Positions 1 through 6,933 of a stretch of 8,090 bases of DNA are shown here, piece by piece. Location of the stretch: positions 1 to 8,090 of the forward strand of contig JASLJW010000041.1 in assembly GCA_030747885.1 (NCBI GenBank), written 5' to 3'. Both the position numbers and the translations under genes were made by a program. Every line of letters begins with the position of its first letter. Position 1 is the stretch's first letter. This stretch comes from Candidatus Thalassarchaeaceae archaeon (GTDB lineage Archaea; Thermoplasmatota; Poseidoniia; Poseidoniales; Thalassarchaeaceae). The notes beneath the pieces are model-generated. The model did not search any database and was not told where the DNA came from. It saw nothing but the letters and a program-made list of their open reading frames with translations.

Positions 1-1
1 T

Positions 2-175
2 TTGGGGATGGAATTGTGGGGAACATGGCTAGGAACTTGGGTGTGGGCATCCAATGTACCTTGGACTGGATTAACTGCTTGGAATCCCCCATTATTGTGT
101 GGTGCTTTCTATGCATTAGGTGATTTATTGGTGAATCTATCCACAAAAAAAATCGAAAAGGCGCAAAACCGTTGA
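2..175 (+). CDS. C-terminal fragment of an unidentified, probably membrane-associated protein
   Basis: The reading frame is open from the first bases of the window to a TGA at 173-175, giving 57 residues; the N-terminus lies upstream. The piece is very rich in tryptophan and hydrophobic residues (for example GTWLGTWVWASNVPWTG), then a hydrophobic stretch around LLCGAFYALGDLLV, then a short charged tail (STKKIEKAQNR). That is the usual look of the last one or two membrane helices of a polytopic protein with a basic cytosolic tail. I do not recognise the family and assign no function. It lies just upstream of the M28 peptidase on the same strand and in the same frame, 30 bp before the preferred ATG of that gene, so the two could share a transcript. 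A competing frame beginning at base 1 also stays open to a TGA near 121-123 but has no comparable composition. Confidence 0.6.
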   Translation: MGMELWGTWLGTWVWASNVPWTGLTAWNPPLLCGAFYALGDLLVNLSTKKIEKAQNR

Positions 176-205
176 TTTGAACTGCTATTGTCGGTTCGGA
201 CAGGT

Positions 206-1969
206 ATGCCTACTCGAACCGGTGCGCCGATTCTCATCATCGTCTTGATGTTGTTCGCGCCCTTGTCTGGTTGTTTTGGTAACGATAACAATGGTCCATC
301 TTCAGAGGATTTGTCTATTGGGATTCAAAATCTACAGGCTGGCGTGTTCCAAAATATCCTATTCACTGCTGAAAATGATTTGTCAGTATTCATTCCATAT
401 CTAATTCAAGATCCAGTGAGTGGTTTGGTTCAAAATTCAACGGTTATCGATTTAGATGGTGGAGATTCTACTGAAGTGCGTATTCTCGCTCCTCCGCGTA
501 TCGATTTTGCTCTTGTAATGATAGGAGAATTAGGGCGACAAAATTGGCCTATTCGCGACATGAATGAATCATGGGAAACTTGGCTACAACGCAGTGGCGA
601 TGGAGGGGGAGGGAATGCAATCGTTCGGGTGGCACCAGAAGGTAATGCGACTTTCGACACAGTAAACAATAGTGCAGAAGATGGTGGGCCTGTCGCTACT
701 CAGATACTCAATGTTGTGCGTCAAGAAATGGCGATTTACGATAAGAGTCAAGGCAGTGCTCATTCCACAGGAGTTGTTTCTGGCCGAAGTGTCTACAATC
801 ATCTATCTCTTCTTACCGACGACACCCCAGATATTGTCAGTTGGGATGGTCGATCTGGATATTGGGACCGTTGGGCTGGTCAAGGAAATCTCGCATATGA
901 AGAGGCAGCTCAATGGCTTCACCTTGAACTGGAATCTTTTGGATTGGAGGTAATGGATCATCGATTCGAATTCACAGATATTTTCGGAAATCAAAATCCA
1001 GAATCATACAATGTTTGTGGATATTCTTGGGGTACTGAATATCCTGATGAATGGATGGTTTTCGGCGCCCATTTCGATATTGCCCCTCCTGCCAATGGGG
1101 TTGGAATAGTTCCTGGCCTTCATGACCCGCATCTCACTGGAGAACGAACCTATGGCACGCGCGTAGGTGCTTATGACAATGGAGCGGGGACTTCCATGGT
1201 TCTCGAAACTGCGGCTTCTCTTGCTGAATTTCCCACTCGTCGAACAATGGTGTTCTGCTTTTGGTCAGGTGAAGAAGGGGGTAAGCGCGGATCATCTTAT
1301 TGGACTGATTACTATGTAACTGAAGACAATCCTCAAGTCAAAATTGTCGATTATATCAATCTAGATATGGCTGGAGTAAATTGGCCAGGAGGGGGGGGAG
1401 CTCCTTGTGGAGATGAACATGGGGGTGGAGATGCTGGATGCGACCCACAACCGACGGTGGACCCTGATGGTTATCCTAAAGACGAAGAAATTTGGCCAAT
1501 GCGAGTCTACATCGGACCGTCAGCAAACCATGACAATATAGACCAGGCAGAGATGATCGGTTTAGCAAATTGGATTGGTGCAGACGCACTAGGTGTTGAA
1601 GAACAAATGGGAATTCTTGTCGGTACTAACCATTCCGAAGAAACATGGAAGGTTGATGCATGGCAAGAGTTGGATAGACCTGAAATAATTGTGTATGAAG
1701 ATACTACTGCTCGATCTGATCACGCTAGCTTCCAAGAGATTGGGACGACAACCATTGGATTCGGTGGACTTGTAGATGGATATTGGTGCTATCATCAAAC
1801 CTGTGATACTTTGGAAGAGATGGAAGATTGGATGGATACTACTGGTAAGGATTACGGAGAGGAAAATTCTGGAACGACAAACCTTGTCAATAGTCTAGAC
1901 ATGATTACCTGGTGGGCAACATATTCATTCTTCCATATGGATGAAAAACCAATATTGAATCCTCTATGA
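206..1969 (+). CDS. Exported lipoprotein M28-family zinc aminopeptidase
   Basis: This is a secreted, lipid-anchored metallopeptidase of family M28, expected to release amino acids from peptides outside the cell. From the ATG at 206 it has 587 residues. The N-terminus is a short basic segment, a hydrophobic core (ILIIVLMLFAP) and a lipobox LSGC with Cys23 as the predicted lipidated residue. A mature N-terminal region of about 190 residues has no family I can name. The peptidase domain covers roughly residues 225-575 and has every expected M28 element: GAHFD (His289, Asp291), AYDNGAG (bridging Asp324), SGEEGG (catalytic Glu356, metal Glu357), NLDMAG (Asp387) and SDHASF (His506), then the usual YHQTCDTLEEM near the end. 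An active enzyme is therefore likely. A Gly/Cys/Asp-rich loop (about 394-425) sits after the Asp387 ligand. An in-frame TTG at 188 would add six residues; neither start has a clear Shine-Dalgarno, and I chose the ATG because it gives a more typical signal peptide. Specificity cannot be read from sequence. Confidence 0.93.
   Translation: MPTRTGAPILIIVLMLFAPLSGCFGNDNNGPSSEDLSIGIQNLQAGVFQNILFTAENDLSVFIPYLIQDPVSGLVQNSTVIDLDGGDSTEVRILAPPRIDFALVMIGELGRQNWPIRDMNESWETWLQRSGDGGGGNAIVRVAPEGNATFDTVNNSAEDGGPVATQILNVVRQEMAIYDKSQGSAHSTGVVSGRSVYNHLSLLTDDTPDIVSWDGRSGYWDRWAGQGNLAYEEAAQWLHLELESFGLEVMDHRFEFTDIFGNQNPESYNVCGYSWGTEYPDEWMVFGAHFDIAPPANGVGIVPGLHDPHLTGERTYGTRVGAYDNGAGTSMVLETAASLAEFPTRRTMVFCFWSGEEGGKRGSSYWTDYYVTEDNPQVKIVDYINLDMAGVNWPGGGGAPCGDEHGGGDAGCDPQPTVDPDGYPKDEEIWPMRVYIGPSANHDNIDQAEMIGLANWIGADALGVEEQMGILVGTNHSEETWKVDAWQELDRPEIIVYEDTTARSDHASFQEIGTTTIGFGGLVDGYWCYHQTCDTLEEMEDWMDTTGKDYGEENSGTTNLVNSLDMITWWATYSFFHMDEKPILNPL
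1944..1948 (-). terminator. Weak possible T-run terminator after the pseudouridine synthase gene
   Basis: Read on the minus strand, five T in a row (GGTTTTTC) lie about 25 bp past the stop of the pseudouridine synthase, within the 3' end of the M28 gene. With only 3 bp between the two stops, any terminator for either transcript must lie inside the opposing gene. Five T is short, and this is only a candidate. Confidence 0.2.
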
Positions 1970-1972
1970 TTC

Positions 1973-2869
1973 TCATCCATTTTTTAGGACTCTTCTAAAG
2001 ATAGATGGAAGGGGAGATTCAACAAACATTTCCTCGCCAGAGGGGTGAATGAACCGAAGAGAAGAGGCGTGTAGACAAAGCCTGCCTGCTGAATTCCTAC
2101 CATTACCATGCATTGTATCTCCTGAAACTGGGGCTCCTAAAGCACTCATCTGTAATCGAATTTGGGCTCTTCGACCAGTTTTGATTGAAAGGGCTGCTAA
2201 TGACCGTCCATTGACTACTTTTTCCACTTTCCAGTGAGTGATGGCTTCTCTTGCTCCCTTTGCATTAGAATTCGAAACAATCCGGACTCTCAAATCCTTA
2301 CTTTCCTGAATCCAATCTTGAGAAACTCCAGTATCATCAGGTAATTCTCCTTCGAGAATTGCGTGGTATATCCTCTCGATGCTTCTATCAAAAAATTGTG
2401 TTTGGAGTTTCTCTTTGCTGATTGGATCCTTGGCAAATAACATACAACCTGATGTCTCTCTATCTAGTCGATGTACAATGAAAATACGTCCACGTTCACG
2501 ACCTTTTACCCAGTCAAAGGCTCTAGAATGCATGGTATCTTTTTCATTACCAGATTCTGTTGAAACCGATAAAAGTCCCATTGGTTTGTTCACAACCAAG
2601 ATTCGATTGTCTTCGTAAATAACATCTGGATCATGTGCTAATTCTCTCCTAAGTTGTCGAGGAGGGTCCCCTTCTTTCTTAGGAATAATGGATACTTTTT
2701 GTCCAGATGTGACTTGAGTTTTCGCAATTCTACAAATTTCATCGTTTAACAAAACTCGACCAGAATCAATCATTTTTCTAAGAGAGTTTTTTGACGCCTC
2801 AGGATGGATTTTTCCAATTATAGAAAGAAGATTATCGTCTTCAGATACAATTTGATCTATTCGAGCCAT
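1973..2869 (-). CDS. RluA-family RNA pseudouridine synthase with N-terminal S4 domain
   Basis: This enzyme isomerises specific uridines in structured RNA (rRNA or tRNA) to pseudouridine. From the ATG at 2869 it has 298 residues, normal for RluA/RluD-type proteins. Residues about 22-62 form an S4 RNA-binding domain (SLRKMIDSGRVLLND). The catalytic domain follows: VVNKPMGLLSV (about 92-102), the active-site signature HRLDRETSG with catalytic Asp136, the TGR-x-x-QIR motif (about 231-238) and a C-terminal GRLCLHASSLRFIHPSGE. In the TGR motif the position that is often His is Ala here (RRAQIR). GTG codons at 2875 and 2881 are in frame; the 2875 start would give a GTGA overlap with the upstream stop. 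The ATG begins 2 bp past that stop. Either way translation is probably coupled to the upstream PIN gene. RluA-type enzymes are common in bacteria and uncommon in archaea, so a bacterial origin is likely. The target RNA cannot be told. Confidence 0.9.
   Translation of the reverse strand: MARIDQIVSEDDNLLSIIGKIHPEASKNSLRKMIDSGRVLLNDEICRIAKTQVTSGQKVSIIPKKEGDPPRQLRRELAHDPDVIYEDNRILVVNKPMGLLSVSTESGNEKDTMHSRAFDWVKGRERGRIFIVHRLDRETSGCMLFAKDPISKEKLQTQFFDRSIERIYHAILEGELPDDTGVSQDWIQESKDLRVRIVSNSNAKGAREAITHWKVEKVVNGRSLAALSIKTGRRAQIRLQMSALGAPVSGDTMHGNGRNSAGRLCLHASSLRFIHPSGEEMFVESPLPSIFRRVLKNG
1980..1985 (+). terminator. Possible T-run terminator after the M28 gene
   Basis: Six consecutive T begin 11 bp after the M28 stop codon. 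Archaeal RNA polymerase often terminates at short T-rich tracts without a hairpin, so this is a plausible stop for the + strand transcript. It lies inside the 3' end of the convergent pseudouridine synthase gene, where it encodes part of its last residues, so the tract could equally be just coding sequence. Confidence 0.3.
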
Positions 2870-2871
2870 AA

Positions 2872-5800
2872 TCACAACCACTGAGCTAATTCAGATGCGT
2901 TCTTGGCTACTCCTACACCCAACGTTTCCTCTAATGCTCTAGCAAGCAAGGTGAAATCTGAGTCGCGTGTTGCAACAATTACTGAACCTATGCTTGGATA
3001 TGATGAGGCTGCAAGATATGTGGCTGTTCGCATGATATCCAAATCTCCCTTCTCAGGATAGATGCTTTCTCCAGCGTACACGCTTCTCTTATCTGCTGCA
3101 CCTCTTTGAGCCTTAAAATTCGTAACCCGTTGATAGATCTCACTATGGGATTGAATGAAACTTTCAACCGCAACTTGTTGATCTTCGACTTCTTTGAGAA
3201 ATTCTGATGCATTAGATGGTTCCCAATCGTGGAAAGATGTGAGGATTTGTGTATACATTTTCTCCAAAACCTCTGGAGTAATTGCTTCATTGTACGCATC
3301 TAAATTGATATGATGATTATTATTTGAAAATAAGGATAAAGCCCGGCTAGGATCGAATTTTCCTGTATCGTTTCTAGTGATTTTAGAACGGAATTCGTTC
3401 CTCGCTGTCGATGGAATAAATGTATGAATCCCATTATCTGAACGTGCATGACGAAGAATATGGTGGAAGCGAAGTGAAGAATTGGGATTAATCAATGCAT
3501 TCCGCTCCATTGCCATTTTCCTAAGAATTTCTGCCACAAGAGCATCAAGAAGAAGATTGGTGTCAATTACAACCAATGGTGCAAGATTTACAGAATTGAA
3601 TACCCGCCGGAATTTGATTGGAATGTTGTTTTCGTGCTTTCGATATAATGCAGTCATTGCAGCAATCAATCGTGCCTTGTCCATTCTACCGAAATAAGTA
3701 CATGCAGAAACGGCATGTTCTAACATCCCAAGGGCTCTTACTGGGTCTTCGCCTGCAACTTCGTTAGCAATTCTCAATAATTCCAATTGATCCTCTTGAT
3801 CTTTGATTGCCTCACGGAATCGGTTTTCGACCCTCGTTCTGCTAGATTTATTCTGATCACGCACATGATTTAATGCAGCTCGAACACGGCCAACAAAGGG
3901 TTCCTCGGGGAGATTTCGTTTACTTGGATAAGACATCAATGATTCAATCAAATCCTCCTTTCTTCGGTTCCTCTCCCTTCGTTTAGAATTGTCAGAATCT
4001 TCCTCGTCCCTAGGAACAAATGGGATTTTTTTATCTGTGAACTCATGAATCATCTTTCGAGGAATATCTCGATTTGAGGACCTTCTAGAACGCCGATCTT
4101 GTTGTTGTTCGAATGAATGGGAAACTTGGAGATACAGTTTGAAACGAGACGTGATTGTTGTTGCAAGTTCTGCATGGCTTTCCAACAAATCTACTGCTTC
4201 TGACCATCGAGTTGCTTGTGCGAAACCAATCAATGATTTTCGATATAATTGAGTGGCAATCTCAAAATCACGATGAGGGGGTGCTTGGAAACGGGGAGCT
4301 GCCTGCTTGTAAAGGCGGGCCGCTTCTAGATGTCGATTCAAGCCTACATTGATTGCAGCATTAGCAACTGGCGCCCATTCAGAACCGGGTCTATTCTCTT
4401 GAAGCCATGTAACAAATGCTGGAGATGTTACTTCATGCTCAAGCAGTAGCGATTGTACCTGATCAAGGAAAATAGCAGAAAAGGAATTTTCAATTATTCC
4501 ATTAAGTAATTCAGATGCATGTGATTTTCTCTCTTTATCACTCATCTGAATTTCATTATTCACCCTATTCATCCGTAGTAAATTCACAATTGCTTGAAAC
4601 AATGCAGCTTCTAATGTTGACAGATTTGCCTCTATTATTGATTCATCTAGAACATTAATTCTCTTCTCACTGACAAGGCCATCACCATCTTCCATCAATG
4701 CCCTTCTTGCTTCTCTCAAAACCTCAGAACCCGTTTCTGGAAGCCTACCAAGAATCTCATCGAGATTTGAACGGGCCCCATCCAATAATCGAATTAATGC
4801 TGCTTCGTGGGCGCTCAAAAATTGAGGGGGGTCGTTGGATTCTATGGAATCATGGGCTTGGGGCCTCTCGGTTTGTAACCAATCAATTGCTTCCTGGCCA
4901 ATATCTGCTGGTGCAAGAGCACTGCAAAGTAATACTGAATATGGATTCGTTGTTCCTTTAATCATAGAATTAGAAAGAATAAGGGCAAGAGAGTAAATAT
5001 CAACCTCAATTGAAAGTATTTCGATTACTGGCTCTAAAACATCTTTTGGAATTGGGCATCTTTCGTTTGCAATAAGTTTGGCACATTCGAATTGAATTGG
5101 TTTGGGGTGAATGGGATCCATTACAATTTCAGACCAGGTAATCAACGAACAGGTGTCTGCTGTCTCAATCAAACGAGAAATTAGCAATTCATTCTCTCCA
5201 GCTAATGCAGATGCTTGGATGAAAGATGTGTCGTTATCGATTTTAGTTTCAAGAACAAGTTCAGTAGCCAAGGATAAATTTCCTGATTCGGCAACTTGTT
5301 TTACCAACATCCATCTTAGAGTGTCTGAAACTGGTTCTCCCTGTAATTCCAAATGCATTATTCCTGATTCTATTCTATCTGCTCCAATTGAATGATTTAG
5401 AGGAGGGGATTTCCATGCTTCAGTTCTCATTACCATTGAAAGTGGATCAGAGCCGGTACAATTGGCACAATGATCCCACTTTTCTGTATCTCCTAATCTA
5501 AGTGAAGTCAAAGCAATCACATCTCCTACAGATTGCATTAAAACATCATTTTCTGAATTAATGGATTGAAGAAGTTCTAGGCCTTTTTCGGATTTACCTG
5601 ATGCAATCAAAAGATATCCTCCAATCATCATATGTTCTGATAATTCAGAAGTAAGAAGTTCGGCAGGAATTCGAATCTGATTGATTCTCATCTTTGAAAT
5701 TCCTTTAGCCAATATTTGGATTGCAAGGATGCCGCTTGATCCTAAATTTAAATTCGAAGAAGTTTGAAGCCAATTCCCTAATGAAGATAAATCAGTTGGA

Positions 5801-6330
5801 TCTATTCTGGATTGCTCTACCCATGTAGAATCTATATCGGTATTTTGCGCTTCTTCTTCTAATGACGGGAATGCCCCTAATTGGGCTATTAATGGACACT
5901 CTCTTCCTGCAATGGACCAAACAGGATGGATTCCTGATATGCATTCATTTCTTAATCCATCAATTTCTACATCAAAATCTGAGTGCCAATTCTTAGGATT
6001 ACGTCCTTTGTGAATCAATAGGTTTGCAAGCTTGAATGCAGCGGATTCATTGCTAGAAATTGCTTGGGATGGTGAAAGAAGTGAGTCTTCAATTCCAGAA
6101 GACCCTTTTACGCCGCGTCTACGACCTCCTCTTCTACGAGTTGCCTTCACTTTGACTTCTTCCTCAGGATTAACCGGTTCCTCTTTTCTAAGGATGGAAA
6201 ATGCAATCGGCTTCCATGGTTTATCCAATAATTTGTATGATGCATTGTTGAGAACTGCCTTAATCCTTGTATTAGGATCATCACCAGAACGGATGGCGAA
6301 TTCAATGGCTTCTTTGAGGAGTTTCTCCAT
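2872..6330 (-). CDS. Large helical-repeat protein with C-terminal PIN ribonuclease-like domain
   Basis: From the ATG at 6330 this is a 1152-residue, apparently cytosolic protein with no signal peptide or membrane segment. The last 235 residues form a PIN-like nuclease domain: VVIDTNLLLDAL (Asp923), a conserved-type glutamate in STARNEFRSK (Glu979), GDLDIMRTA (Asp1096/Asp1098) and ATRDSDFTLLAR (Asp1123/Asp1125). All four acidic positions of a metal-dependent PIN site appear present, so RNA cleavage is plausible. PIN domains are usually about 130 residues, so this one carries insertions, mainly about 937-967 and 985-1090. The rest is largely alpha-helical, with TPR-like helix pairs (about 233-286, 651-725, 862-900) suggesting a scaffold. 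Two arginine-rich patches, about 64-73 (TRRRGGRRRG) and 745-793, could contact RNA. I cannot assign the body to a named family. In-frame starts at 6390 (TTG) and 6372 (ATG) exist, but only 6330 has a strong GGAGG site at 7-nt spacing. The gene is probably co-transcribed with the downstream pseudouridine synthase. Confidence 0.85.
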   Translation of the reverse strand: MEKLLKEAIEFAIRSGDDPNTRIKAVLNNASYKLLDKPWKPIAFSILRKEEPVNPEEEVKVKATRRRGGRRRGVKGSSGIEDSLLSPSQAISSNESAAFKLANLLIHKGRNPKNWHSDFDVEIDGLRNECISGIHPVWSIAGRECPLIAQLGAFPSLEEEAQNTDIDSTWVEQSRIDPTDLSSLGNWLQTSSNLNLGSSGILAIQILAKGISKMRINQIRIPAELLTSELSEHMMIGGYLLIASGKSEKGLELLQSINSENDVLMQSVGDVIALTSLRLGDTEKWDHCANCTGSDPLSMVMRTEAWKSPPLNHSIGADRIESGIMHLELQGEPVSDTLRWMLVKQVAESGNLSLATELVLETKIDNDTSFIQASALAGENELLISRLIETADTCSLITWSEIVMDPIHPKPIQFECAKLIANERCPIPKDVLEPVIEILSIEVDIYSLALILSNSMIKGTTNPYSVLLCSALAPADIGQEAIDWLQTERPQAHDSIESNDPPQFLSAHEAALIRLLDGARSNLDEILGRLPETGSEVLREARRALMEDGDGLVSEKRINVLDESIIEANLSTLEAALFQAIVNLLRMNRVNNEIQMSDKERKSHASELLNGIIENSFSAIFLDQVQSLLLEHEVTSPAFVTWLQENRPGSEWAPVANAAINVGLNRHLEAARLYKQAAPRFQAPPHRDFEIATQLYRKSLIGFAQATRWSEAVDLLESHAELATTITSRFKLYLQVSHSFEQQQDRRSRRSSNRDIPRKMIHEFTDKKIPFVPRDEEDSDNSKRRERNRRKEDLIESLMSYPSKRNLPEEPFVGRVRAALNHVRDQNKSSRTRVENRFREAIKDQEDQLELLRIANEVAGEDPVRALGMLEHAVSACTYFGRMDKARLIAAMTALYRKHENNIPIKFRRVFNSVNLAPLVVIDTNLLLDALVAEILRKMAMERNALINPNSSLRFHHILRHARSDNGIHTFIPSTARNEFRSKITRNDTGKFDPSRALSLFSNNNHHINLDAYNEAITPEVLEKMYTQILTSFHDWEPSNASEFLKEVEDQQVAVESFIQSHSEIYQRVTNFKAQRGAADKRSVYAGESIYPEKGDLDIMRTATYLAASSYPSIGSVIVATRDSDFTLLARALEETLGVGVAKNASELAQWL

Positions 6331-6337
6331 CCATCGC

Positions 6338-6342
6338 CCTCC
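6338..6342 (-). promoter_or_regulatory. Shine-Dalgarno site that decides the PIN-protein start
   Basis: On the minus strand GGAGG sits 7 nt before the ATG at 6330. The alternative upstream starts (TTG at 6390, ATG at 6372) have nothing similar. Recognisable GGAG sites also precede the DHH and Nudix genes in this window, so the organism does seem to use Shine-Dalgarno initiation for at least some genes. This favours a 1152-residue rather than a 1166- or 1172-residue product. Confidence 0.6.
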
Positions 6343-6364
6343 AACGAAGAAGGGCGCTCGTTGG
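6341..6364 (-). repeat. 7-bp inverted repeat (hairpin) next to the PIN-protein ribosome-binding site
   Basis: CCAACGA at 6341-6347 and TCGTTGG at 6358-6364 are perfect inverted copies separated by 10 bp. In the minus-strand RNA this makes a 7-bp stem whose 3' arm contains the first two G of the GGAGG ribosome-binding site. If translation starts at 6330 the hairpin is in the 5' leader and could hinder ribosome binding, or serve as a protein operator in DNA. If translation starts further upstream it is simply coding sequence. Confidence 0.4.
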
Positions 6365-6438
6365 GCATACATCAACGATTCGCCATTCAAAGAACAATCT
6401 GACCCTCAAAATGATGATGGAGAAGTGAATGTGCGGGC

Positions 6439-6933
6439 ATGGATGTAGTCGGTGCAATCACAATCTTGTTGCATCCGATTTTGGGATTTTCTCTTGCAAT
6501 TTGGCTCTATAAACAATGGAAAATCATCAAAGCACTAAGGCTGAAAAGAGGTGCGGTGTGGGCGAAAATACAAAATCAAGATAGGGCAGAAGTTGTAAAA
6601 AACCATGAAAAGAAAGGAAGGCAATCATTGCTATTCATCATTATTGTAATTGCCTTCGCCATTCTTGCAAACACGTATCGTTACCTTGAATTAGATACAA
6701 ATTTGACTTCCCTGATTAGTTTACACGGTTGGTTGGGATTGATTCTGTTCATCATTGTTGTCCAAATGTATAGGACAGGGACAAAGATGGTAACAGAAAG
6801 AGAAAGGGGGGACAACATCAAACAGACAAGAGGGGTTCATCAACGGGCAGGAGATCTACTAATTTGGTTACTTGTCTCTGTTGTATTCTTAGGATTCTTA
6901 CGTCTACTTGATGTTCTTCAACAGCTTTCTTGA
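6439..6933 (+). CDS. Small four-helix membrane protein, possibly heme-b binding (DUF4079/cytochrome b561-like)
   Basis: The product has 164 residues and four predicted membrane helices at about 5-24, 62-79, 91-110 and 138-158. The loop between helices 1 and 2 is strongly charged. One histidine lies in or beside each helix: His12 (LLHPILG), His56 (NHEKKGR), His96 (LHGWLGL) and His134 (VHQRAGDLL). This spacing resembles the small cytochrome b561/ferric-reductase-like families and the DUF4079 pattern (HP in helix 1, HGWLG-like in helix 3, H at the start of helix 4), where histidine pairs hold heme b. Heme binding and an electron-transfer role are inferences from pattern only. The ATG at 6439 is the first start after an in-frame stop at 6415-6417. 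The 3' end overlaps the convergent DHH gene by 16 bp. It stands alone on its strand, so context gives no further clue. Confidence 0.8.
   Translation: MDVVGAITILLHPILGFSLAIWLYKQWKIIKALRLKRGAVWAKIQNQDRAEVVKNHEKKGRQSLLFIIIVIAFAILANTYRYLELDTNLTSLISLHGWLGLILFIIVVQMYRTGTKMVTERERGDNIKQTRGVHQRAGDLLIWLLVSVVFLGFLRLLDVLQQLS

Larger units (their letters stand above)
6331..6438. promoter_or_regulatory. Divergent intergenic region between the PIN protein and membrane-protein genes
   Basis: These 108 bp lie between two divergently oriented starts, so promoters for both must be here or just inside the genes. I see no convincing archaeal TATA box with BRE on either strand; the most AT-rich part is around 6383-6395. 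The left part holds the inverted repeat and the Shine-Dalgarno site of the PIN gene. A purine-rich GGAGAAG at 6419-6425 lies about 13 nt before the ATG of the membrane-protein gene, too far for a standard ribosome-binding site. Confidence 0.4.

Noticed and set aside
173..208. Possible stop-codon readthrough joining the first fragment to the M28 peptidase, because both are in the same frame
   Set aside because: The M28 protein has its own complete signal peptide and lipobox right after an ATG, so a separate start is far more likely.
2872..6330. VapC-type toxin of a toxin-antitoxin pair
   Set aside because: The protein is about eight times larger than VapC and has no small antitoxin-like gene next to it.
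6335..6364. An H-type pseudoknot formed by both complementary pairs in the PIN-gene leader
   Set aside because: The loop that must span the 7-bp first stem would be a single nucleotide, which is too short; the two stems are better treated as alternatives.
6032..6448. 138-residue open frame on the + strand running antisense to the PIN gene
   Set aside because: It is a shadow of the PIN gene's N-terminal codons and crosses into the next gene's start; it lacks a ribosome-binding site and protein-like motifs.
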